From Marsupella aquatica (Eukaryota > Marchantiophyta), in the NCBI GenBank assembly GCA_973895155.1, contig OZ316892.1, positions 12,710,001 to 12,774,000 of the forward strand: 64,000 nt of DNA, given 5' to 3'. Under the pieces are notes generated by a model. That model worked only from the letters and a program-made list of their open reading frames with translations. It searched no databases and was not told where the DNA came from. The position numbers and the translations under genes were made by a program. Shown here in pieces: positions 49,401-60,542 of this stretch. How positions within the stretch are numbered: position 1 is the stretch's first letter; each line of letters begins with the position of its first letter.

Positions 49401-52100
49401 TAACAGTGGGTACTGTAAATTAACGGACATGTCTCTCCCTAGTCTGGACCTACCTATTAATCCATATCGACTCTCCCAGAGAGAGCTTCCGAACAGTGCG
49501 TAGCGTGTGTTATTCACACAATAATCAGCGTCACAAACAGTACTACAAGAGCAGGACGGTTCATCAGTCAAAGTGGAACATTAAGTTGTTTTCAGTCTCA
49601 CAAAGCCCATCAACCCCGAATGGATATCTAGTAACTTGTAAATTCAGGTCCTAAGGAACTACTTTATTTAAAAGTGCAGCTGCAAAACGTTGATACTCTT
49701 CCGGATCCCAACAAAAGCTACCTATCAATCTTCTTTCGTGAGATGAAAAGTGTCGTTCCTGTCGTAGACTTTTCTGGTTGTAAACTCATCAAGAGCGTGC
49801 GAAAGCGATACAGAAGCCCGCCGCAAAGCACTGCAGTGCCGTTTTCATCTTTTAAACATCATCCAGATCTACGAGTGAGGCAGTCTTTTCAGCTTTGGAA
49901 TCATCTACCAATATGAACCAATTCCCATCAGCCATTCAGAACAAAGATACGGGATTCGGACAAAGGGCATCGTCTGCAAGTTCGCTACATCAGTGCAAAA
50001 AAATTCCAGTTCTAACAATCCATGGGCGAGAGAACGCAAAAATTTACATAGTGAGGGTTCCCCAGACGTCTACTGTCGTACACAGGCTTAACGGAAGCCG
50101 AGAAGGATACACTCTACTGGACTTAGTGAAGCGATGTAGTCGTTTGAGACGGATTACGAGCTACTGCTTGCAGAGAAAATGCCCAGACTACTCTGATCTA
50201 TCTATCATTCCAAATCATACTGAATATACATTAGAACTGTCAGTACACGACTCTTCACTGCAGTGTTTGAATCAATCGGTGCACAGATCCCTGTGAAAGA
50301 AAAAGACAGATGCGTTCCACCCCACCAGTCTCGAAGTTATCCTGTGTCCTGCAAGTCCACCTTACATTCCTTATGACACTATCACATCAGATGTACCCAA
50401 ATCAGCGACTCGAGAAGACAACCCCAGTCCTGCACATTGCAAACGTAGCATGTTCCTCTTTGGACAGTCGTACACATCAGGCGAAAAGATGGAGAATGAG
50501 CTGTTGAATCAGCAATCGAACTTTCAGTTCAGTTTAGAAGGTCATGCAGGTCTGTACAAAGACTTGTGGAAGTTTATATTTATTAATACAGTTCCTGACT
50601 GCATCTATCCTTGACATACTGGATTGTAAAACTCATCTAGCTGGACGCCAGGGTGCTGAAGTTCGGTTATACCACAGGATGGGGCACGTACACTTGATTC
50701 GAAGTGGAACAGTTTAGCCTGATCCTAACGCCAAGGGTATCACCTCAGTTCCATCTAGGGCCTGTGAAAGCTCGATGGAGTCTAACAAGAAGTTATTGGT
50801 AAAATTTAGGTGTTAGACATTCTGGATTGCAACACCCTTTCAGGCACAACGGCCACGATGCTGCAGATCGACTTCACTAATACACGGGCTCAGGGGCTTG
50901 AAAATACTGTTTCTGCTGAATTCAGCTCTAGCATTCTGGTCTCAAAGTCGTTCTAGAGAGAAGGTAATTCGAAGTACTTCTTTCAGTACTCAACCCACCA
51001 TCTAAGCTCTCCCTTCAGTTCCAGCAAGGGGTGAGTTACAAACACTCAGTTCGGACGGGTTACTCCCAGTCCACCTCAATCATATCCACCTCCAGATTTG
51101 TAGTCACGACATCCGAACAACCTGATGTGAACATTTTCTTGTCGTTCAATATTCAGGAACAGTTCGTTCATTATTATCACAGGCAGCACTGTCATTATAC
51201 GTTCTCAAAATGTCGTGGAAGTCGAAGTCAGTTTGATGCTGTAAGAGATGATGGTGCGTTGAAAAATCCGTCCTGTAGACACACACGAATGAAAAATATC
51301 AGGAGCCCATGTCAGTTACGGTTAGCACGCATTCGTAGACTTTAGTTTAGTTCGAAGTGTGAGCGTTCTACGAGTTCAAGTAGAACATGCGGGGTAGCTT
51401 TGAAGAACAATTAACATATAGCAGAGCCTAGTCAAACACCCGAACCCGAGGGGGAGCTCCCTTCAGTCCAAGGGGGGCCAAATAGGAACTAGTGCAGCTC
51501 CCGCATCAAACATGCGCATATGCCATCCCCAAACTCGGGGATAGATCAAACGGATGTATGAGTCAGCAGCGGCTCTAGCACGTAAAGAGCCGCAGTTGAA
51601 CAGAAGGGAGTTCCCATCCAAGCTGAGACTGCCGCAATCATAGAAATTCCATCCAAAACATTGAACTGTCGTAATGTTCATCGGTCCAAATGACGCAACT
51701 AGACAGATCTCTTTCTAAAACTCGGGAGGAGAGCCAGCTGCGGCGACCGGACCGAGCTCGTCGAAATACTTTCGTCGCTGCAGATAATTATCCAGGAATT
51801 GGAGTTCAAAGGATAGTGCAGAAATTGACTAAGGGCAGCAGTCTGCGAAGGACGTTGCTGCTCCAAGTTATCGGCTTTGGAAGTTTGAAAGTATTGACCG
51901 AGCTAGACTATCGCTATACACATGCAGCAGTCGTCCACTGTGCTGGGAGATATGGAAAGCTCGAGCACGGATAGTGCCCAAGGGCAAGGACAGCAGAAAT
52001 AACTTCCCGGGACGTGCACGCAAGAGACGGCTGAAGGTGGGGCAGACCACCGAATTGGGGCACCGCACATATTTCATTGAATGTAGCGGACACACATGCC
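46440..52100. other. Repeat-poor region with coding-like segments, no gene assigned
   Basis: Little simple or interspersed repeat is visible, and many 40-105 codon open segments occur. Plus-strand examples: 46501-46728 (GIEFFLSTRSKWSQKSRVFV), 50296-50612 (DAFHPTSLEVILCPASPPYI, SMFLFGQSYTSGEKMENELL), 50826-50956 (TTATMLQIDFTNTRAQGLEN). Minus-strand examples: 48715-48660 (IEKLRLEILNDRHRKLPAVA) and 48590-48485 (QWADEYGTPTVVKLVKVEVS). Coding-like text on both strands means chance cannot be excluded. If real, this is a decayed multi-exon gene; I cannot name it. Confidence 0.3.
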
Positions 52101-52239
52101 CTTGGCTTTCTCAAATTTGTCCGCCAGTAGAGGATTAGACCGATCATCATTGCCACACTGCGTGACTAAAAAAATGTGAATACGGGCTGCACAAATTCCT
52201 CCCCGTCTCGTCCCACCCACGCACGCCCGACCCACTCCC

Positions 52240-53880
52240 CAAGGTATGAGAATCATTGGAAGTCACAATGCCAGGCGACTGCAATGGACTCTCCAACGTC
52301 ATAGATCATCCGGAGGCAGTGCAGTACCCAACATGCGCCTCGAGACTGTTTCAATCTCTGCGAGCTTTCCTCTTTCCACAAAATTCGTCGCTTCACACCT
52401 ACCATACCGCCTGCATGTCTGGTCGCTCTTCCGCCCAGACAACTTAGAACCTTGATCACATGGCTTCTTCTGTCCAGGCATTTCAAGTACCGCGAGGACA
52501 AAAGAATACTCAGAGTTCTGCCAAGACCACCCTCAGCACCGCTCGCGCACGCCTCGATCGCCGCTGAGCTCGGTTCTGCGGTGGTGCAAATCACTGTGCA
52601 CCGGCCGCACTTGGGACTTGGGACTGCCAGGCCGCAGCCAGCAGCCCCGATTTCGAAAGCAGCTGAAGCCAATCTGAGACCTCCGAGCCCAATCTTCGCC
52701 GCCCCCCCCCCCCCCCCTCGTCGCCTCCGCCACAGGAGCAGCACGAAAATTCCGCCCCTCCTTTAAGTAATTGGCTCCATGACTGACTGTCTCGTTTCAT
52801 GACGCTGGAAAAGCTTCGGCGAGCGAGCAGCTCGCTGCCAGCAAGCAAGCAGTCAGTCAGTCACTCAGTCCAGTAGTCCAGTCCAGTCCAGTCCAGTCCA
52901 GTGCCTCTCTTCCCGCAGCGCTTCATGTTGTGGAGGGCAGCGCAGCCCGAAGAGCTATATATACCCTCCGCGGGGCCCCCCACCCCACGCTGCCAGTCGC
53001 TTTGCCCTCCTTGGCCCTTGCCCACCCGCCCCCTCCCGGTCCCCATCGCCCGCTGCCCTTTCGCCGCGCCGTGTCAAAACATATCTCTCGTCTCTCCACC
53101 ACTATTCGCCATGCCATGTGAGAGACGTTGCATTCGAATCAATGCATAAATATCTTTTCCGCGCTGCCCCTGCCCCTGCCCCTGCCCCTTGTCAATTGCA
53201 GACCCGTGATGATGCTTCACCGACCCGAAATGATGGGGGCGATCCACTCATGCCGTAGCAGGGAAGCGCAGCGCAGGGCAGGGCCAGCCCGGAATGACCG
53301 AACCAGACCAGGCCAGGCCAGGGCCAGGCTAGGCGCTGCGGGGTTGCGGTCGAAGCACGCCTCGCGCGTGCCGAGCGAAGGCACCGAGCGCACGGGAAGC
53401 TCGGTTTTATCGGTGTTTCGTAGCCCTTGCTACTCATTAGCGTATCGGTCGTTTTGACTACGAACCCGCTCGACCTTCCGTCCGGTTACAGGCCGAAATG
53501 GTACTTTTTCTTTCTTACTTCTAAATGGAGTGAGTGCTACAGTAGTAGTCGAGAAACCCTCCATCCTCCGTCCATCCGCCCGTTCGTCCGGGCAGGCAAC
53601 GGCCGCCGGTTCTCCGACCTGCTGAAAAGACAGAAAAAGTAATGTTTTGCTGCTCCGTTTTGAAAACTTGCCATCCATAGGTGGCCTCTATGGCTCTATG
53701 ACTTCGGCGACTGGGTGGGGACCCTCTGGCACGCGGGCTGACGCCGACTAGGAGATAATTGCCGGACGGAGGGAAGGACGAGTCCAAGCGGGCAGGGTTG
53801 CTGTACAGTACCGCCCTGTGATTCAGTATTTCAGTCTTTCGGCCAGAAGTGCAGCGTGTAAAAATCATAACCTGAAAACC
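52240..53880. promoter_or_regulatory. GC-rich, CpG-rich island with simple repeats, promoter-like
   Basis: Composition differs sharply from both flanks. It contains a C16 tract (52707-52722), CAGT repeats (about 52850-52868), (CCAGT)n at about 52868-52902, a TATATATA at about 52955-52962 followed by GC-rich DNA, and (TGCCCC)n at 53164-53189. Open frames are composition artefacts on both strands. It looks like the promoter or leader of a gene or lncRNA, but no coding exon was recognised nearby. Confidence 0.4.
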
Positions 53881-54024
53881 TCCAGATTACTACTGTAGAT
53901 GATTTGACACTTCTGAAAAATTTATGATTATGTATATATTTATATTATTATATATGTAAAGTATCTCCACTCGCCGGCAAATTCTATGATTATGTATGTT
54001 GTAATGTCAAGTTTACATGGCATT

Positions 54025-54362
54025 GTGAAATATAATGCCCTCTGAAATATAATGCCCCCCAAACACGAGCCAAAGTGGCCGTTCTTTCTTATAATGCTCT
54101 GAATAGAGGACCTTAATACACTTTAAGGCTTGAGATATTTTTATTTACCCTAATTTCAGTAAGCACAGGGAATTCTTACTAAAGAAGTGATCCAAATCTG
54201 ACCTGGCAATATTGAAGAAGAATGCACACTCAAGATTTGAATAATGTCCTCTACTTCTACTAACACTCGTAAAACTAACAATCTTTTAGGCCTTTTAACA
54301 GTATAAGGTCCTGCTATCAGAGCATGGTGCCCAATAAAAGTCACATAATGCCCTCTGAACAT
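54025..54362. repeat. Spaced TAATGCCCTCTGAA repeats
   Basis: ATAATGCCCTCTGAAATAT occurs at about 54032, a shortened ATAATGCCCC follows at once, ATAATGCTCTGAA at about 54089, and ATAATGCCCTCTGAACAT at about 54345. AT-rich DNA surrounds them. Confidence 0.5.
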
Positions 54363-56390
54363 GACTTTATTATATACATAATGCTTAAAAAATGCTCAAA
54401 TGCTCAAATGAACCACTACAACCCACATGGCCAACTTATAAGCATGTTTCTTTTGTAGATGTGCCTGAATAAAGTGGGTAAAAAACAACCACTTTCTCAT
54501 GGGACATTGAAAAGGCTCAAAATAATCTTTGAAGATAACTACAGAAAATTACTCAAAGAATACGAGGTGAGAGGCAGCAGTGAGAGTGAAATGCCACATC
54601 AACACAAGGTGTATTGGGCCACCTATATACACAAGCAGAAAATAGGACGAAAATAGCAGCGGGCTGTCTTGGAAGGCTATATAAGCCTAACCAGAAGCTA
54701 AACAAGTGAGAGCATCTGGTCACATGCACATTGGTTATTGGTGATGCAAGCCTAACCACATTGTAGCCCGCCGCTCTGGGATAACTTGCAATCCTATCAT
54801 GTTGTTGGTTTGTAATAATTACAAATGCCTCTCTAAGTGCACTCCCCATAAGAAGCCCAAGTTTGTACTTACCTAGGGTTTGCACTACATGCTAAATGCC
54901 AAAACTTCAACTTTGAAGATAAGAGTGCATGGTTTAAATCTCTTTGTAGTATTCACAATCAATCAAACTTGCATGCATAGCTGTAGGAAATGCTCCCAAG
55001 GTATGTTTGCAATTGCAGATGAAGCTCAAAGTGACACAAGATCAATAGTGTTGCGCACGTTCCCTTCCCAAGGGTACCTTTTGCCTTATCCTATGTCTCA
55101 AGCTTTGCAAATGGGTTGCACAAATATGGGTCCAAAGTCTAGTCCAAAGGCTTAGCTATCAACTATGGGTCCTTAGTGCATAGCGGAACTAGCTCTCCAC
55201 AAGATCACTGCCCCTTAAGGTGACTTAAGTTTTGGAAGTCAATCAGCTTCCCCATCATTCCACTTGGGTTGCAAAAATAAGGCTTCTCTGCAAGTAACCG
55301 GCTCACTAGCTCGGATAGCTACTTGAAGGGGATTGTCACCTTGATTGCAAGCTCTTTGATGGCCAGGTGAGGGTACACCCTTCATATATGTTTCGGGAGA
55401 CCACCCACCCCAAAACTGAAGGGCTTAATAAGATCAGTTTTGACTGCCCTCTTGTGTGCATGTAGACGCTAGAACACTGATCGCAACCAGGTCTCACAGT
55501 TATGGGCACGGTCCGTGAAAGGAGTCTAGTGGTCAAATGCCCTATGACCATTACTCAGGCACAAGCAAGTCCAAGCCTCACTGCCGCATGAATCAAGGCG
55601 CAGTGGCTTCTGGATCCAAACCCGGCCTGCGGTACCGGTTACTGCTTTGGTCACAGCAGTTGAGTCCAAGCATGCTTCGGCTCCCAAGTCTAAACAATGA
55701 TCATAAGTCTAGACGTGTGGTACCTAAGTCCTTCTTGACTTTGCTTAGCGAGCGCTTAGCCATAACAAGAGATCCCCATGTCCGTTGCGGACATGTCTTA
55801 GGGCATTACAATTGGACCGACTTGGTACTCATCTTCAGTACCAATGGCATCCTAGATTGAGGTGCTCCCCCTTGACTGTGGAGCTTCCTGCCTCCTCCAT
55901 GTCATCCTCCACTTCCTTGACAATCTTGTGCCTTCCCTTCCTGCAGTGTATGTAAAGAACCTACCTCATAACTGCAAATTTAATTTTACATCAAACCGAC
56001 TTGCATTTCTCCATCAAAGTTCTGCATCAGATTTGTGGGCTTGCCAAAAAGCATATAAATCATACCCTTACAAAGGATTTGAACTAGAAATATTTGTTGT
56101 TTAGTGGAGACCTGGTTGCACTTGCAAAAGTGCAAAATTTGGGAAAACAGGGAACAATGAAACACCTTCCAAAGCACCAAGGTCCGCACTTAAGGAGAAA
56201 CAGACTGTACCAACAGCCAAGTGATGATTTATTGTTTGAAACTGTCACCTTTTTCTCTAATTTTTGGTTATCTCTATTGTTCTGTCATGTGAAAGTGAGT
56301 TTGGAAGTAATCCAAGTTAATTAACCACCTTTCTCATTGGACCTGCATCGAAAGCCTCAAAGCACTAATTAAGGATGCACTAAATATAGT
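54363..56390. other. Intergenic, no feature recognised
   Basis: Open frames of 60-110 codons lack known domains. The style resembles old transposon-derived DNA but no reverse transcriptase, integrase or transposase motif was found. Confidence 0.4.
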
Positions 56391-56394
56391 AATT

Positions 56395-56720
56395 GTGTTG
56401 AGCATAGACGACAATCGCAACGGTAAGCACATGACACATCCAACTCCCAAGTAGTCGACACAAGAGATACGTGGTTCACCTCCTCGAGGCTACGTCCACG
56501 GGAACACACAATAGAGCTTTACTGAACTCTAAGCCCGTCGGCTATACCAAGTCTCTACAGTGTAAGCTCTCCTCATCTCTCCAGTGGCTCCATAACAATG
56601 AGCCTAAGTTCCACTTATCCAAGAAAACACCGCTTGGCATATAGTGTGCATCCTAGTTAACCTAACCACATCTTTGACTACGGTTAGTCTAACTACGGTT
56701 ACATGTCGTAACCCTAGACC
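56395..56720. repeat. LTR-like retroelement fragment
   Basis: GATACGTGGTTCACCTCCTC followed by GGCTACGTCCACGGG resembles a stretch often seen in plant Ty1-copia LTR or leader regions. No paired LTR, primer-binding site or polyprotein is present, so this is a low-certainty relic. Confidence 0.3.
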
Positions 56721-57431
56721 TTGAGTAAATACCTAACAAATTGGAGTATGGAATTTGATTGGACACGGGTGGACAGAAGATAATGTGCCTGGGATGGAAG
56801 GAGGGTGCAGGAGCAAGAGGAGCACAGGCAGGCAGGTGGGAAGAGTCAAGAGGCAGATCGAGGGCCGGGTCGAGGGCCCCCCTTAGGAAAAGGATGGGCT
56901 TGTTCCAAGAATCATTTGGTGAGAAGAGAACTCAAGGTGGTAGGGAAAGCAAAGCACAAGCAAGGGGTAGCAATAGACAATCCTTTGTTCTTGAGAACAC
57001 ATCTTTGGCAGATCCTTCTTCTTTTTTTGGGGGGGGGGGATTCAACCACTCATGAGAATTTTCAACAAATTTCTGATTTGCATCATAATCATATCTACAG
57101 AATCCTTAGCATTGTATACTATTCCCAATCACAGCAAGCTCTACACAGACTTTGCCTGCCTGTGCCATAGAAGATGCCCTTGCACTACCATGAACTCAAG
57201 GATGCACATGATACAATGGTACAGTATCTCCTGTTATGTCCATGAGTCTTAGTTCTTATTGGTCAGTAAAAGGGGACAATAAGAGTTAGAATATGCTGGT
57301 GAGAAAGTTGGCGTGAAAAATAAATAAACAAACCAATGACCACTTACCATATGAAACCACTCTTAATTGGTTGCACATTAGCTCAAGTTCCCCACATTTT
57401 CAGATGTCACTCAATTAATAATGGTTTTTTA

Positions 57432-57925
57432 GCATTCACTAGATTGCCATGTTTTGGGGGCATAATACATGCGTTGCCATTGAACTTTTATTTATTTATC
57501 ACAATGCCACTATTTTTGTCAGTGAGCTAAAAGAATTAACCCGGGTTAGTTCAATGGCTATCTCCAACCAGTTTTGTGATCAAATGGCCCGGGTATCCCT
57601 CAAGGTGACTTTGACCACCCTTGGGTCAATTGGCTGTGGGGCCGGTTAGGTGGTCCTATCCTCCGCATGGCCTTTGTCAAGGGCCAGCCTGGTGCTGCAC
57701 ATAGCCTCTGCTTCCGTCTCGCTAAGGGTGGTCAAAGTCAGCTTGAGAGAGACCAGAGCTGTCTGATCTCGAAACTGGGTGCAATGATAGCCATAAGATG
57801 TGAAGGAGCTAACCCAAGTTAATTTTCTTAACCCACAAACAAAAAGAGTGGCACTGTGATAAATGGAAATTTTTTAGTGGCAATATACTTATTATGCCAA
57901 AAAAGAGTGGCAATTTAGTAAATCC
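57432..57925. mobile_element. Foldback element, about 490 bp, arms about 200 bp
   Basis: Almost the whole interval is an imperfect palindrome. Left arm words (ACTAGATTGCC, GGCATAATACAT, TTATCACAATGCCACT, GAATTAACCCGGGTTAG, AATGGCTATC, GGTGACTTTGACCACCCTT) reappear inverted and in mirror order on the right (AAGGGTGGTCAAAGTCAGC, GATAGCCAT, CTAACCCAAGTTAATT, AGTGGCACTGTGATAA, TTATTATGCC, GGCAATTTAGT). The loop is about 57625-57720. No protein is encoded. A transcript would form a long hairpin, a natural small-RNA source. Confidence 0.8.
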
Positions 57926-58034
57926 CAGTAACTGTTTTATCAATGTTGGTTTCACAAATCTTACTTAGGTGATGAAAAGTATTGTATTCTTTTTACCTGA
58001 CCTTGCTATGACAGCATAATCACAGTTAGGTTTT

Positions 58035-58165
58035 TATATCACACCGCTGAACAAAAGTGCCTAACCGGGAGGCAAGATCCCAAAGGCAAGAGATCCAATA
58101 GAGGAGAGAAAACAAGGGGAAAATCCTAAGAAGACCAAAGAGACATGTGCGGGAGAGCCCCCTTA
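58035..58165 (+). repeat. Dispersed repeat family copy 5
   Basis: GAACAAAAGTGCCTAACCGG, GGCAAGATCCCAAAGGCAAG, GATCCAATAGAGGAGAGAAA and CCTAAGAAGACCAAAGAG follow the consensus of copies 1-3 in forward orientation. Confidence 0.7.
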
Positions 58166-58269
58166 ATAGCCAAGGAACTAATGCTTTACTCAACAGTAAA
58201 TTGAAAGGCCTGGTGAAGCTCAGGAGTAAACCTCTTAAGAGGTGTTTGTCTAGAGGCCCTAACACTTGA

Positions 58270-59680
58270 CTTGCATGTTTAAGGCCCTTCAATTTGCAAC
58301 CCTAAACCGATGTTCCAGCCTGAAATGCCTGAAATGCCTCATCTGCCATCTCCAAAGGGATCTTAAATGGAAAACAGAGGCCAAGGTCTGCAATTGTTCT
58401 GGCCGTTGCAGTTCCAACCTTTGATAATTCAAGACAAGATGGTCATGTGCGGCTTTGCTCAAGACTTTGTCCCAGATATTGTCAGAATTATAAGGGCTAA
58501 TTTTTTGGTGGTCAGCTGCATGCAAGAAAGCTTTAAACCCAACTGGCTCCCTCAGCAGAAAGAGCGAAACCTATGGCCCGAGGGGGTTACAGCCATGGCC
58601 CCGGAGTGGCCATGGAATAACCAGCATAAGCCCTAAGTACAGTTTACTCTAAGTATTTGTGACCTAAAAATTGCATCTGAATTTGGATAACATTCCTATG
58701 CCGGTTAACCAAGGGGACCTAAATCTCACAACCCCAGGCCACACCGACCAGGGGGTATGGCCCATAACCATCCATAAAAATAGAGAATTAACCTACTCAG
58801 GGGTGGTGGATATTGATAAACAGACAGACACTGGGCGACAAGGGATATACAGTAGATAGGATGGATAGAAATGATGCTCGTGGTGTGACCAGGAGAATTA
58901 TTAAGAGTGCCACTCGTGAGTTAAGGGTTGGGAGAGCTCCGGTTCCAAAATCCCAAGACAAGTCATGGGCGAGCGCTCTGGGGACATGATCGCGGGGGAA
59001 CAGAATGAAATCGTGGCGCACAACCGGCGAATAAAATCGGAGGCACGGGGAATGAAACGGAAAGTTAACCGGTGTGTGACGGCATCTGTGTGCCGGTGGT
59101 GCAATGGGCGGGCTGACCAAAGAGGCGCGGACAGGGTCACTGGCGGCAGGCGCAGCCACGTTGGAGCTATTTTTGGCCGGGGTGGGGGGGCAGCGCGGGT
59201 CCACCATTTTGGCGTGCAAAGCTAACTTACTGCCGCCAACCAAGACGCGATGGTGGTGGATAGAGGCATCTGCTAACGGTAAATAATTGGCACCGGAGGG
59301 GGACCCGGGAATACCGCCCCTTGGTTTCGTGCATGGGGTTTGAGAAGGGCCAGGGGGAGCCGGGACGGACGGTAGGGCCTCAGTCCGGAGGAGGACAGAC
59401 GGCGCAGGCAGACGGTAGGGGCCACCGTAACTGAACTGGCCGGGGAGTGCGGACACCTTCAGTCGGTGACGAAGGCCATCCCGGCGATTAGCGCTTTTCG
59501 TTGGGTTGTTTTTAGCAGGCGGCGGGGAGGGTGGAGAGATGGGCGGGTGGTCTCGTCTCCTTCTTCGTCGTAGTTTTGTAGGGCCCTGTAGCTAGACCCG
59601 ACGCCATGGATTATTCTATCGGCTCAATCTCATCCCATCCCACCCACGGGAGCAGTCCAGGGCAGCGCCTATTCTAAGTG
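58270..59680. other. Intergenic with GC-rich block 58.9-59.6 kb
   Basis: A minus-strand frame of 219 codons (59456-58797) begins at GTG and is Pro/Ala/Ser-rich without known motifs; the GC bias is enough to explain it. No other feature recognised. Confidence 0.35.
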
Positions 59681-59684
59681 CGGA

Positions 59685-60240
59685 AATTGCCCCCCACCCC
59701 ACTAAAAAGTATTGGACACTTTTGGCAAAAATTAGCCTCCCCTTTTGTCTTCATTGGCCAGTTTCTCACTTTAGTTAGCCGCATAATCCAGCACCGAGAA
59801 TCTGATAATTATTTTATCCCCTCAATCTCATCCCTGGACCCTGTGTTTCCTTTTTGAATCAATTTTGCACTTGCTACCAGGAGAAGGGGCTTGCCAATGA
59901 TACAAAGAGGGCTTTGTTAGTCTAGGTGATTAATCCGCAAAATCATTGGTCCAGATCTGACAGTACACAGATCTAACGGTCAAAATGTGATCATGTACAA
60001 TTTTTTTGAAGGGGAGGCTTCTCAATTCGCCCTAACTGCCACCTGCCCAAGTGCAAGAGGGTACGGTGACCTGACAATACCAGAGTATTTTATAAATGCA
60101 GAAATTTGCCAAATTCACCCCACTAAAAATTATTACCCACTTTTGGCAAAACTTAGCCAACTTTTGTTGTATTCAGTTTCCTACATAGCCACAGACCCTG
60201 TTAGTCAGAATCTGATTGTTCACGTTCAGTTAGGAAGATC
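59685..60240. repeat. Direct duplication, about 145-bp units 415 bp apart
   Basis: CACCCCACTAAAAA, CACTTTTGGCAAAA and TTAGCC, then AGAATCTGAT, occur at about 59690-59810 and again at about 60115-60215. The spacer holds unrelated sequence. Confidence 0.7.
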
Positions 60241-60420
60241 GAACAGCCAGAAATTAATCTAGGTAACTTGGATGAGGAATCTTCTTAGCATCTTCTATTC
60301 ACTCCTTGACATTTGCCACTCTGGCAAAACAGTAAAAGCCTTAAAAAATACACTCCCTTGAGGTTGGCCTTATTTGCGTTCTCTTCTTGGCAATGGACTG
60401 GCCGTATACATAGCTAATAT

Positions 60421-60542
60421 ATGAAAAGTTATCTATCGATGGTAACCATTTGTACTTCACGTTGCTATTCTCAGTGTAACATAAGAAAGGTTATTGATTA
60501 ATGATAACCATTTGTACTCCATATTGCTATTCTCAGTCTTGT
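60421..60542. repeat. Two-copy tandem duplication, about 65-bp unit
   Basis: GTAACCATTTGTACTTCACG...TTGCTATTCTCAGT is repeated as ATAACCATTTGTACTCCATA...TTGCTATTCTCAGT about 66 bp later. Confidence 0.8.

Noticed and set aside
46440-52100. Reading the region as a VPS13-like lipid-transfer gene
   Set aside because: A few beta-rich stretches looked similar in pattern, but there is no secure motif, consistent strand or exon chain.
52923-53868. Several overlapping 60-115 codon frames
   Set aside because: All lie in the GC-rich island, occur on both strands and contain simple repeats.
58797-59456. 219-codon minus-strand frame
   Set aside because: Starts at GTG, has no domain, and GC bias lowers stop frequency; kept only as a note.
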